Part shown: positions 1 to 6,321 of the stretch, piece by piece
How the letters are laid out: every line of letters begins with the position of its first letter
Position numbering within the stretch: the first letter of the stretch is position 1
Assembly (NCBI GenBank): GCA_013816645.1
Contig: JACDEC010000048.1
Coordinates: 1-11,549 of the forward strand
DNA from: Planctomycetota bacterium
GTDB lineage: Bacteria > Planctomycetota > UBA11346
DNA: 11,549 nucleotides
Reading direction: 5' to 3'
The notes under the pieces: generated by a model
What the model saw: the letters and a program-made list of their open reading frames with translations, nothing else
Told to the model about the DNA's origin: nothing
Database searches by the model: none
Program-made: the position numbers and the translations under genes

Positions 1-124
1 GCGCAGCGGCGGTCGCTGGGGGGTTCGCGCCCGCCTCGGTCTGGCCGATGGCAGCCTGCGCGAGGCCGATCTGGCCGGCCCCGCCGCCGACCTCCCGAAC
101 CGGACCCTCGCAGCCCTGGCGTAA
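1..124 (+). CDS. C-terminal end of an unidentified protein (partial)
   Basis: Reading from base 2, forty sense codons run open to a TAA at 122-124. The deduced tail contains VRARLGLADGSLREADL and ends in TLAALA. Its composition is a plausible mix of hydrophobic, acidic and small residues, with mostly G or C at third positions. The other two forward frames read as Arg/Pro-rich low-complexity sequence, as shadow frames in GC-rich DNA do. A GC-rich hairpin begins 13 bases after the stop, which fits a gene end here. The fragment is too short to assign a family. It could be the last gene of an upstream operon on the same strand. Confidence 0.55.
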   Translation, partial: RSGGRWGVRARLGLADGSLREADLAGPAADLPNRTLAALA

Positions 125-137
125 AGCCAGTGGGCTC

Positions 138-156
138 GGTCCGGGTCTCCCGGGCC
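138..156 (+). terminator. GC-rich hairpin after the partial upstream gene
   Basis: Bases 138-145 (GGTCCGGG) pair with 149-156 (CCCGGGCC) around a TCT loop. This gives eight pairs, one of them G-U. The hairpin starts 13 bases after the stop of the partial gene. No clear T-tract follows, so intrinsic termination is possible but unproven. The rest of 125-259 shows no convincing gene. It is the leader of the next gene and I see no clear -35/-10 pair in it. Confidence 0.45.
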
Positions 157-259
157 CTCGCTGTTCCTGGACTTTCGTGGCAGCGCTTCCAGAGTGGCCC
201 GGCCATACTCGACCCGCGCCGCCACCGCCGTGCCGACGGGTCCAACTCGCGAGGAACCG

Positions 260-1462
260 ATGTCCAAACCCGTGCTCAACGTCGCGCTGGTCGGCTACGC
301 CTTCATGGGCCGCGCCCACTCCAACGCCTACCGTCAGGTCAACCGCTTCTTCCCCGACTGCCCGTACCAGGTGGTGCCCAAGGTGCTGGTCGGGCGCAGC
401 GAAGGTCCGCTGCGCGAAGCCGCCGAGCAGCTGGGATGGGAAGAGACCTCGACCGACCTCGACGCCGTGCTCGCGCGCAAGGACATCGACATCATCGACG
501 TCGCCACGCCCAACGACAGCCACTTCGATCTCACCATCAAGGCGCTCAACGCCGGCAAGATCGTGCTCACCGAGAAGCCGCTGGCGATGGACAGCGCCCA
601 GGCCCGTGAGATGGCCGCGCTGGCCGCCAAGAAGAAGGTCCCCTCGCTGATCTGGCACAACTACCGCCGCGCCCCGGCCGCCTCGACCGCCGCCGCCCTG
701 GTGCGCGACGGCAAGCTCGGCGAGATCCGCCAGGTCCGTGGCGTCTACCTGCAGGATTGGCTGTCGGATCCCAAGTCGCCAGCGACCTGGCGCATGACCG
801 CCAAGACCTGCGGCTCGGGCGCGCACGGCGACCTCAACGCCCACCTCATCGATATGACCCGCTTCATCACCGGGCTGGAATTCGCCGAGGTCACCTCGCT
901 CGCCGAGACCTTCACCAAGAAGCGTCCCAACGCCAACGGCAAGGGCATCATCAACGTCGACGTCGACGACGCCTTCCTGTTCCTCGCCCGGCTGTCGAAC
1001 GGCGCGGTGGCGTCGTACGAGGCGACCCGCGTCGCCGCCGGCCGCAAGAACTACAACCGCATCGAGGTCAACGGCACCAAGGGTTCGCTGGTCTGGAACT
1101 TCGAGCGCATGAACGAGCTCGAGTTCTTCTCCTTCGAGGACGAGCCGCGCGCCCAGGGCTTCCGCACCATCATGTGCATGAACGGCGCCGCCCATCCCTA
1201 CGCCGGCAACTACTGGCCGGACGGCCACATCATCGGCTACGAGCACACCTTCACCAACGCGCTCTACGACTTCCTGGTCTGCCTGAAGACCAAGAAGCCC
1301 TACCGCCCCGACTTCGCCGACGGCGTCGCCAACCAGGAAGTGCTCGACGCCTCGCTCGAGTCGTCCAAGACCCGCCAGTGGGTCAAGGTCGCGCGCTCGC
1401 AGAAGTTCGCCAAGGCCGCCGAGCCGCTCCGCGTGGCGGCGTCGAAGAACGCGGGATTGTAA
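260..1462 (+). CDS. Gfo/Idh/MocA family NAD(P)-dependent oxidoreductase
   Basis: A cytoplasmic sugar/inositol-type dehydrogenase of 400 residues, a normal family length. Seen: an N-terminal Rossmann fold with the nucleotide-binding loop GYAFMG at residues 12-17, a conserved VATPNDSH at 81-88, and the family's EKP signature at 105-107, whose lysine (K106) is the usual catalytic residue. The C-terminal domain has the GAHGDLNAHLID segment (187-198), where Asp191 and His195 occupy the usual catalytic positions. The ATG at 260 is preferred over an in-frame ATG at 194 because GAGGAA lies at 251-256 and the family fold begins directly after it; the 22 extra residues upstream look non-conserved. The next gene follows on the same strand after 133 bases and encodes a sugar isomerase-like TIM barrel, so the two probably act in sequence on a sugar or glycoside, possibly by oxidising a ring hydroxyl to a keto group. 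The substrate cannot be read from sequence. Confidence 0.92.
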   Translation: MSKPVLNVALVGYAFMGRAHSNAYRQVNRFFPDCPYQVVPKVLVGRSEGPLREAAEQLGWEETSTDLDAVLARKDIDIIDVATPNDSHFDLTIKALNAGKIVLTEKPLAMDSAQAREMAALAAKKKVPSLIWHNYRRAPAASTAAALVRDGKLGEIRQVRGVYLQDWLSDPKSPATWRMTAKTCGSGAHGDLNAHLIDMTRFITGLEFAEVTSLAETFTKKRPNANGKGIINVDVDDAFLFLARLSNGAVASYEATRVAAGRKNYNRIEVNGTKGSLVWNFERMNELEFFSFEDEPRAQGFRTIMCMNGAAHPYAGNYWPDGHIIGYEHTFTNALYDFLVCLKTKKPYRPDFADGVANQEVLDASLESSKTRQWVKVARSQKFAKAAEPLRVAASKNAGL

Positions 1463-1468
1463 GGCAAC

Positions 1469-1579
1469 GGTCCGGAAGTCCGGAAGTCGAGAAACCTGAA
1501 GACAACCGGGATCGTCGCGCGCGCGGTGATCCCCGAACCACAAGACTTCCGGACTTCCGGACCTCCGGACTTCCGGACC
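1469..1579. repeat. 20-bp perfect inverted repeat with tandem ACTTCCGG octamers
   Basis: The arm at 1469-1488 is two TCCGGAAG units with short flanks. It is a perfect reverse complement of 1544-1563. The right side goes on as an octamer array: ACTTCCGG at 1545-1552 and 1553-1560, ACCTCCGG at 1561-1568, and ACTTCCGG at 1569-1576. The left arm can therefore also pair with 1560-1579 with one mismatch, a register shift of 16 bases. The 55-base interior contains GGATC/GATCC, which could form a small inner stem around an alternating GC stretch. The element fills most of the gap between two operon partners. As RNA it could stabilise, terminate or process the message; as DNA it resembles a dispersed intergenic repeat. 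No target-site duplication is visible. Confidence 0.85.
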
Positions 1580-1584
1580 TCATC

Positions 1585-1590
1585 GAAGGA
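1585..1590 (+). promoter_or_regulatory. Ribosome binding site of the TIM-barrel gene
   Basis: GAAGGA sits five bases before the ATG at 1596 and just after the octamer array. It fixes the start and shows that the repeat ends immediately before the translation signal. Confidence 0.7.
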
Positions 1591-1595
1591 TCCCC

Positions 1596-2696
1596 ATGCC
1601 CAAGAAATCCGCCAATCCCGCCGGCCCGATGAAGGGCCCAGGCATCTTCCTCGCCCAGTTCATGGGCGACGCCGAACCCTTCAACAACTGGAAGTCGGTG
1701 ACCAAGTGGGCCGGCTCGCAGGGCTACATCGGGGTGCAGGTGCCGTCGTGGGACGCGCGCTGCCTCGACATCAAGAAGGCGGCGGAGAGCAAGAGCTACT
1801 GCGACGAGATCAAGGGCATCGCCAAGGAGAACGGCGTCGAGATCACCGAGCTGTCGACCCACCTCCAGGGCCAGCTGGTCGCGGTCCATCCCGCCTACGA
1901 CGAGCAGTTCGACGGCTTCGCTCCCGCCGAGGTGCGCGGCAATCCCAAGAAGCGCACGGAGTGGGCGGTCCAGCAGGTGAAATACTGCCTGAAGGCCAGC
2001 CAGAACTTCGGCTGCAGCGCCATGCCGTCCTTCACCGGCGCGCTGCTCTGGCACACCATGTACCCGTGGCCGCAGCGGCCGGCCGGCCTGGTCGAAGAGG
2101 GCTTCCGCGAGCTCGCCCGCCGCTGGACGCCGATCCTCGACTACGCCAACGACTGCAACGTCGACGTCGCCTGGGAAGTCCACCCCGGCGAGGACGTGCA
2201 CGACGGCGCGACCTTCGAGATGATGCTCGAGGCCTGCGGCAACCACAAGCGCGCCAACGTGCTCTTCGATCCCAGCCACTTCGTGCTGCAGCAGCTCGAC
2301 TACTGCGACTACATCGACCGCTACCACGACCGTATCAAGTGCTTCCACGTCAAGGACGCCGAGTTCCGCCCCAACGGCCGCACCGGCGTCTACGGCGGCT
2401 ACCTGCCGTGGAAGGAGCGCGCCGGGCGCTTCCGCTCGACCGGCGATGGCCAGGTCGACTTCACCCGCATCTTCACCCTGCTGACCAAGTACGGCTACTC
2501 CGGCTGGGCGGTCATCGAATGGGAGTGCTGCTTCAAGGCCCCCGAGCAGGGCGCGGCCGAAGGCGCGCCGTTCATCAAGAAGCACATGATCCAGGTGGCC
2601 AAGAAGGCCTTCGACGATTTCGCCGGCGGCGGCGTCGACCAGGAGCAGCTCAAGCGCATCCTCGGGCTGAGCCCGGCGAAGGCACAGAAGGCCTGA
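1596..2696 (+). CDS. Sugar phosphate isomerase/epimerase-like TIM-barrel protein
   Basis: A 366-residue protein of the xylose isomerase-like (AP endonuclease 2) TIM-barrel superfamily, which catalyses metal-dependent isomerisation, epimerisation or lyase chemistry on sugars. Seen: the expected metal and substrate ligands at strand ends, WEVHPGED (193-200; Glu194, His196), LFDPSHF (223-229; Asp225, His228), CFHVKDAE (249-256; His251, Lys253) and VIEWEC (306-311; Glu308). ELSTHLQGQLVAVHP (85-99) is probably an active-site loop. There is no signal peptide, so it is cytoplasmic. The start at 1596 has a good ribosome binding site. It lies downstream of the Gfo/Idh/MocA oxidoreductase on the same strand and a strong hairpin follows its stop, so it is probably the last gene of the operon. 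The family has many activities. Action on a 3-keto sugar or glycoside made by the partner is one possibility; plain isomerisation is another. Confidence 0.9.
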   Translation: MPKKSANPAGPMKGPGIFLAQFMGDAEPFNNWKSVTKWAGSQGYIGVQVPSWDARCLDIKKAAESKSYCDEIKGIAKENGVEITELSTHLQGQLVAVHPAYDEQFDGFAPAEVRGNPKKRTEWAVQQVKYCLKASQNFGCSAMPSFTGALLWHTMYPWPQRPAGLVEEGFRELARRWTPILDYANDCNVDVAWEVHPGEDVHDGATFEMMLEACGNHKRANVLFDPSHFVLQQLDYCDYIDRYHDRIKCFHVKDAEFRPNGRTGVYGGYLPWKERAGRFRSTGDGQVDFTRIFTLLTKYGYSGWAVIEWECCFKAPEQGAAEGAPFIKKHMIQVAKKAFDDFAGGGVDQEQLKRILGLSPAKAQKA

Positions 2697-2723
2697 CGCA
2701 CCCTGCCGCGGTGGTATTGCGAT

Positions 2724-2747
2724 GGCCCCGGACAACAGTCCGGGGCC
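2724..2747. terminator. Strong hairpin between convergent genes
   Basis: GGCCCCGGAC (2724-2733) pairs perfectly with GTCCGGGGCC (2738-2747) around an AACA loop. It starts 27 bases after the TIM-barrel stop, and the convergent ferredoxin gene ends at 2793. It is probably a bidirectional terminator, although the T-tract on the + side is only GTT. The rest of 2697-2792 shows nothing else. Confidence 0.75.
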
Positions 2748-2792
2748 GTTCCATGTGGCGATGTCGCCAAGTCGACTTGGTGGATGCCCGCG

Positions 2793-3044
2793 TCAGCCGT
2801 TCTCGCGGATATGGATGATCGCGACCGGGCAGCCGTCGGCAGCATCGCGGATGCGTTGCTCCTGGTCGTCATCGATGACGGCCAGCGCGAACGCGTCCTC
2901 GGAGGTGCCTATGCCGTCCCGGCGAGCGCAACCTTGTACGGTCGCATCGCCGCCGGCCGGCAACTCGAACACTTGCGGCGCCGCGTAGGCGCAGGCGCTG
3001 CAGCGGATGCACCCGCCAGTGAACCAGATGTGCGAAATAGCCAT
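2793..3044 (-). CDS. Small single-cluster [4Fe-4S] ferredoxin
   Basis: An 83-residue cytoplasmic electron carrier. Seen: CIRCSAC at residues 12-18 (Cys12, Cys15, Cys18) and a distant CP at 72-73 (Cys72). This is the CxxCxxC...CP layout of monocluster ferredoxins, followed by the usual C-terminal strand (VAIIHI). A fifth cysteine (Cys39) lies between the ligand sets. The segment after the motif is AAPQVFEL, where many relatives have CPxVFE, so a commonly seen fourth nearby cysteine is replaced by Ala21 or Ala22. The ATG at 3044 is chosen over one at 3086 because GGAG sits six bases upstream and the ferredoxin fold begins right after it. The gene stands alone between a convergent operon and the downstream end of a same-strand guanylyltransferase. 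No redox partner is adjacent, so its electron donor and acceptor cannot be inferred. Confidence 0.85.
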   Translation of the reverse strand: MAISHIWFTGGCIRCSACAYAAPQVFELPAGGDATVQGCARRDGIGTSEDAFALAVIDDDQEQRIRDAADGCPVAIIHIRENG

Positions 3045-3050
3045 ACACCA

Positions 3051-3054
3051 CTCC
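3051..3054 (-). promoter_or_regulatory. Ribosome binding site deciding the ferredoxin start
   Basis: On the minus strand GGAG lies six bases before the ATG at 3044. The alternative in-frame ATG at 3086 has no comparable site. Confidence 0.65.
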
Positions 3055-3088
3055 AGTAAAACTTTCCGCGCCATCCGCGGGGACAAGG

Positions 3089-3094
3089 ATTCTA
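3089..3094 (-). promoter_or_regulatory. Possible -10 element for the ferredoxin gene
   Basis: The minus strand reads TAGAAT, a close match to TATAAT, 45 bases before the ferredoxin ATG. No good -35 box lies at 16-18 bases upstream, so this is only a candidate. Confidence 0.25.
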
Positions 3095-3124
3095 CCCAGC
3101 AACGCTCGCTGACCTCGTCACCGC

Positions 3125-3153
3125 AGGGATCCCTTGTTCAGGAGCTTAGCTCC
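3125..3153 (-). terminator. Two short palindromes after the guanylyltransferase gene
   Basis: AGGGATCCCT (3125-3134) is a perfect palindrome, and GGAGCT-T-AGCTCC (3141-3153) is an odd-length one. Both lie within 55 bases downstream of the manC stop on the minus strand. The second can fold as a 5-bp stem with a 3-base loop. No T-tract is present. They could mark transcript end or processing; they could also be chance or a DNA-binding site. Confidence 0.3.
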
Positions 3154-3177
3154 CTAGTGAAGGAAATGCGCCCCTGA

Positions 3178-4260
3178 CTACAGCAGCTTGGTCCGCTCGC
3201 GCGCTTTCAACGCCTCGACCGCGCGTTTGACGTCCTGGCTGCGGCCCTTGGGCAGGATGAGCAGGGCATCGTCGGTGCTCACCACGATCATCCCGGTGGT
3301 GCCGATGGCGACGATCGCCTGCTTGCCGCCGGCGAAGAACAGGCTGTCCGCGCACTCGATGGCCTGGACGTCGCCGCGAGCGGCCACGCCGTGCGCATCG
3401 TGGTCGAGGTGGTCGTAGAGCGCGTCCCAGCTGCCCAGGTCGTCCCAGCCGAAGTCCACGGTCACCGCGGCGATGTGCTGGGCCTTCTCCATCAGCGCGT
3501 AGTCGATCGAAATCTTGCGCAGCGGGCCGTAGATGCGCGCCAGGTCCGCCGCGAAGCCCGGGGTGTCCCAGGCGCGCGCCAACGGGGCGAGCGCCTCGGT
3601 GAGCCATCCGCAGTGCTTGGCCAGTTCGGCGAGCACGACGTCCGATCGCCAGGTGAAGATGCCGCTGTTCCAGCGGTAGGAACCATCGGCGAGGTAGCGT
3701 TCGGCGGTGGCGGCGTCGGGCTTCTCGACGAAGCACTCGACGCGGTTGCAGGCGAGCCCTTCGGCTGGCGCCAACGCGGCGCCGAGCTTGACGTAGCCGT
3801 AGCCGCTGGCCGCGTAGCGCGGCGCGATGCCGTAGGTCGCGAGCATGCCCTGACGAGCGAGCGCGACGCCCGAACGCAGCGCGCGCTGGAAGGCGTCGGC
3901 GGGTTGGATCAGGTGGTCGGCCGGCAGCAGGATCATCACCGCGCCGGGACGGATGCGTTCGACGATCACCGCGGCGAGCGCGACACACGCCGCGGTATCG
4001 CGTCCGACCGGCTCGGCGACCACGTGCTCCGGGCGCACCATCGGTAGCTGGCGACGGGTCTCCTCGGCCAGTGCGGCGGTGGTGATGACCAGCACCCGAT
4101 CGGGCGGGACCAGCGGCTGCAGCCGGGCCACGGTCGCCTGGATCATCGTCGCGCCGCCCATGATATCGATGAGCTGCTTGGGCGATGCGGCGCGCGAGAG
4201 TGGCCAGAAGCGGGTGCCTGAACCGCCGGCCATGATCACGGCGTAGATGTCGTCATTCAT
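3178..4260 (-). CDS. manC: Mannose-1-phosphate guanylyltransferase (GDP-mannose pyrophosphorylase)
   Basis: Makes GDP-mannose from mannose-1-phosphate and GTP in the cytoplasm, feeding polysaccharide, glycolipid and GDP-sugar synthesis. Seen over 360 residues: the nucleotidyltransferase signature AGGSGTRFWPLSR at 11-23 with the following PKQ (27-29), LPADH at 112-116 (metal-binding Asp115), FVEKP at 177-181, WNSGIF at 197-202, SIDYALMEK at 251-259 and WDDLGSW at 272-278. The length matches the single-function enzyme. The C-terminal cupin isomerase domain of bifunctional AlgA/ManC proteins is absent. The ATG at 4260 overlaps the TGA of a 46-codon ORF (ATGA at 4257-4260), which itself overlaps a DUF58 gene the same way, so expression is probably translationally coupled. 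No other GDP-sugar gene is adjacent. Confidence 0.95.
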   Translation of the reverse strand: MNDDIYAVIMAGGSGTRFWPLSRAASPKQLIDIMGGATMIQATVARLQPLVPPDRVLVITTAALAEETRRQLPMVRPEHVVAEPVGRDTAACVALAAVIVERIRPGAVMILLPADHLIQPADAFQRALRSGVALARQGMLATYGIAPRYAASGYGYVKLGAALAPAEGLACNRVECFVEKPDAATAERYLADGSYRWNSGIFTWRSDVVLAELAKHCGWLTEALAPLARAWDTPGFAADLARIYGPLRKISIDYALMEKAQHIAAVTVDFGWDDLGSWDALYDHLDHDAHGVAARGDVQAIECADSLFFAGGKQAIVAIGTTGMIVVSTDDALLILPKGRSQDVKRAVEALKARERTKLL

Positions 4261-4397
4261 TGCGGATCTCGAGCTCCATAGGCGGCGTCGGCATCAGGGG
4301 ACATGGTGGGATCGCCGGCTTCCTGCCACGCGAAACGCATCACGCGTTGCACAAGATCGGCGCCCGCGGTGGGCATCGACCATCGCGGAACGCTCAT
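4257..4397 (-). CDS. Small 46-residue protein coupled between DUF58 and manC
   Basis: A short ORF not recognised from any family. It starts with MSVPRWSMPTAGADLVQ and ends with YGARDPQ. Its ATG (4397-4395) overlaps the TGA of the DUF58 gene as ATGA, and its TGA overlaps the ATG of manC as ATGA. Two such overlaps in a row, with the frame open exactly between them, are the main evidence that it is translated. Third codon positions are mostly G or C, in line with the neighbours but less strongly. Residues 12-28 could form one amphipathic helix. There is no signal peptide, cysteine pair or clear membrane segment. It may be a real small protein, or a translated spacer whose role is to hand ribosomes from DUF58 to manC. 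The frame is open further upstream to an ATG at 4463, but that stretch lies inside the DUF58 gene. Confidence 0.5.
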   Translation of the reverse strand: MSVPRWSMPTAGADLVQRVMRFAWQEAGDPTMSPDADAAYGARDPQ

Positions 4398-5296
4398 CGA
4401 CCCATGTTCTGGGCAACGAGCAGGCGATTGAGCGGGATCTGCGGCGGCTCCGCGGTCGAACATTCGACCAGGCTCACACGTCGGCTGCGGCAGATGCGCT
4501 GCAGCGCCATGCGGTGGGTCGAAACCTGTTCAGCGTAGGCATCGCGCAGCGAGCGTGGTTCGGCGGTGAGCTGTCCTTCGCCTTCGAGACCCTCGAAGCG
4601 GCTGACCGTCGCCACGCCGAGATCGAGTTCGTCGGGATCGAGCACCCAGATCATGGCGAGATCGTGACCGCGATGGCCGAGGCGATCGACCGCCGCGCCC
4701 AGCGCGTCGATGTCGCAGAGCAGATCGCTGATCAGCACCACCAGGCCCTTGTGCGTGGTCGGCGCGGCGAGGTGCTCGAGGCCCTTCACCGCGTCGGTGC
4801 CGGCGGCGGGGACGTGGTCGTCGAGCACGTGGCAGATGCGGTTGAGCTGGCCCTGGCGGGCGGGCTTGAGCTCGTGGGCGACCTTCTCGTCGAACAGGAT
4901 CAGTCCGGCCCGGTCCTGCTGGCCGAGCACGAGGTGGGCCAGCGTCGCTCCGAGAATCGACGCGTAGCGGAACTTGCTCAGCGCCGCGCGCGCGCCTTGG
5001 TAGCCCATACTCGCCGACCCGTCGATGGCGAGCAGGCAGGCCAGGTCGGTCTCGGCTTCGTAGCGCTTGAGCACCAGGCGATCGCTGCGGCCGAGCACCT
5101 TCCAGTCGAGGTGACGGAGGTCATCGCCGGCGACATAGGGCCGATGGTCGGCGAAATCGACGGAGTGACCCTTGTGCGGGCTGCGATGGGCGCCGGTCTG
5201 CAGGCCCTCGACGATGATCCGCGCGGCGACTTCCAGGCCGTGCAGCCGGGCCAGGGTCTCGGGCTGGATCAACGGGGTGGGCGCGGACGGGGCCAT
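4394..5296 (-). CDS. DUF58 domain protein with von Willebrand A-like fold
   Basis: A 300-residue cytoplasmic DUF58 protein. Seen: the family core HRSPHKGHSVDFADHRPYV (37-55) followed by GDDLRHLDW and a basic LKRYE (to about residue 80), then a VWA-type metal-site motif DGSASM at 92-97 and further VWA-like strands (LVVLISDLLCD, LAMIWVLDP). No membrane segments are evident, as expected of the short soluble subfamily. Members usually sit beside MoxR-type AAA+ ATPases and other VWA proteins and are thought to help assemble or activate target complexes. No MoxR gene lies next to it here; the neighbours are a secreted thioredoxin-fold gene 76 bases upstream and the coupled 46-codon ORF and manC downstream. 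The ATG at 5296 gives the usual N-terminus; its ribosome binding site is weak, so cotranscription with the upstream gene is possible. Confidence 0.9.
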   Translation of the reverse strand: MAPSAPTPLIQPETLARLHGLEVAARIIVEGLQTGAHRSPHKGHSVDFADHRPYVAGDDLRHLDWKVLGRSDRLVLKRYEAETDLACLLAIDGSASMGYQGARAALSKFRYASILGATLAHLVLGQQDRAGLILFDEKVAHELKPARQGQLNRICHVLDDHVPAAGTDAVKGLEHLAAPTTHKGLVVLISDLLCDIDALGAAVDRLGHRGHDLAMIWVLDPDELDLGVATVSRFEGLEGEGQLTAEPRSLRDAYAEQVSTHRMALQRICRSRRVSLVECSTAEPPQIPLNRLLVAQNMGR

Positions 5297-5354
5297 GGTC
5301 CCAGGCTAGGACTTCATCCCGCATCACGCCAGCGGTTGTCATGGCCGCATACCG

Positions 5355-5367
5355 TGCGCGGCGCGCA
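5355..5367 (-). terminator. Weak hairpin after the thioredoxin-fold gene
   Basis: TGCGC-GGC-GCGCA forms a 5-bp stem starting six bases past the stop at 5373. There is no T-tract, so it may only slow transcription between two same-strand genes 76 bases apart. Confidence 0.25.
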
Positions 5368-5372
5368 GCCGA

Positions 5373-6290
5373 TCAGCGGGCGGGCGCGCCAGCGCGCCGC
5401 CCATAGACCGTATCGGGCAGCTTGGCCGCCAGCTGAGCGAGGTTGGCGGTCCCCGCCTCGCGTTCCTTCGGCTTGGTCGACCCCAGTTGATCCTGACACT
5501 GGCGCCAGATCGTCCGCGCCTGCAGCTCGTGCTTGAGCGCCGGATCCTTGAGCAACCCCTTCAAGCGGTCCGCGGCCGGTTTGAGGTCCAGGCCAGCCCC
5601 CTCCGCGAGCAGTTCCTCCAAGCGTTCGACCGTGGCCAGTTCGATGGGAGCATCGACCAGGATCTGCTGGCGCGCCGTCAGGGCGGTGCGCGCGGCGTTC
5701 ACGATCCGCTCCGCATGCGGGTCGCGCTTGGCGGCGGCGATCGCCGCCTTGAGCGCGCCGGTGCGCCCACGTTCGACCGCCCACCACTGTTCGGCCGCCT
5801 GGCCCTCGAGTCCATCGACGGGATAGCGCCACGCCCGCGACGCGCGCAGCATCGGTTCGATCTCCGAGAAGGCGGGGCTCACCGATCTGGGCTGGCCATC
5901 GGTGAAGACCCTGGCCTGGTAGATGTTGCGCAGGCTGACGTTCTCGGGGTTGGCGGAGTCGAATCCGACGGCCGCCTTGTCCAGCAGGGCAGGCGCCGCC
6001 TCCTTCATGTAGGCGACGAGTTCAGCTCCTTCCAGGTCGGGCGTCACGCAGATCAGCTGCGCGGCGAGGTGACCGCGTTCGATCGCAGCGCTGATCGCGA
6101 CCGCCTCCTTGCTGATCATCGCCCGGGCGGAGGGGCAATGACCGCAGAAATACAGGACGGCCACGGGTTGCGCGCCATATTGCGCGAGGCTCCTGGTCTT
6201 GCCGTCGGTGAAGCGCATGCCGGCGAGCGGATCGGCGGCCTGCGCTGCCGCGGTCAGGCACAGGACGATCGCAGTCTGGTACAGGCGCAT
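5373..6290 (-). CDS. Secreted thioredoxin-fold protein with long helical C-terminus
   Basis: A 305-residue protein with an N-terminal signal peptide: Arg2, a hydrophobic core at about 4-16 and a likely cleavage after AAAQA at residue 19. The next part is a redoxin/thioredoxin-like domain: VAVLYFCGHCPSARA (43-57) has the strand followed by a CGHC active site (Cys49, Cys52). Residues from about 160 on are charged, mostly helical and Lys/Arg/Glu/Ala-rich (ERLEELLAEG, KPKEREAGTANLAQL), with no recognised domain. It is probably a periplasmic or envelope thiol-disulfide protein; the substrate is unknown. The ATG at 6290 is supported by AGGAG six bases upstream. The DUF58 gene follows 76 bases downstream on the same strand. 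A peroxiredoxin-like role is less likely because the CxxC pair, not a lone peroxidatic cysteine, is present. The domain assignment rests on one motif and the predicted fold order. Confidence 0.75.
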   Translation of the reverse strand: MRLYQTAIVLCLTAAAQAADPLAGMRFTDGKTRSLAQYGAQPVAVLYFCGHCPSARAMISKEAVAISAAIERGHLAAQLICVTPDLEGAELVAYMKEAAPALLDKAAVGFDSANPENVSLRNIYQARVFTDGQPRSVSPAFSEIEPMLRASRAWRYPVDGLEGQAAEQWWAVERGRTGALKAAIAAAKRDPHAERIVNAARTALTARQQILVDAPIELATVERLEELLAEGAGLDLKPAADRLKGLLKDPALKHELQARTIWRQCQDQLGSTKPKEREAGTANLAQLAAKLPDTVYGRRAGAPAR

Positions 6291-6296
6291 GGGCGA

Positions 6297-6311
6297 CTCC
6301 TGGCTGCCAGG
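6297..6311 (-). promoter_or_regulatory. Ribosome binding site overlapped by a palindrome
   Basis: On the minus strand AGGAG (6301-6297) precedes the thioredoxin-fold ATG by six bases. The odd palindrome CCTGGC-T-GCCAGG (6299-6311) overlaps it. A 5-bp stem with a 3-base loop would pair part of the AGGAG, so it could lower translation. Confidence 0.4.
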
Positions 6312-6321
6312 CTAATCACGC

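Noticed and set aside
1469..1563. A miniature transposable element (95 bp with 20-bp terminal inverted repeats)
   Set aside because: No target-site duplication flanks it, and the arms are made of short tandem octamers that continue beyond the right end, so a repeat array or hairpin fits better.
1545..1576. A CRISPR-like array
   Set aside because: Units are only 8 bases with no spacers and there are no cas genes nearby.
1383..2735. A 450-codon open frame on the minus strand across the TIM-barrel gene
   Set aside because: It is antisense to a gene with clear catalytic motifs. Its sequence is Ala/Gly/Val/Leu-rich with no recognisable domain, as expected of mirror frames in GC-rich DNA.
4247..5536. 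A 429-codon open frame on the plus strand opposite DUF58
   Set aside because: It mirrors the DUF58 gene and runs into the thioredoxin-fold gene. It has no family motif and the opposite strand has strong ones.
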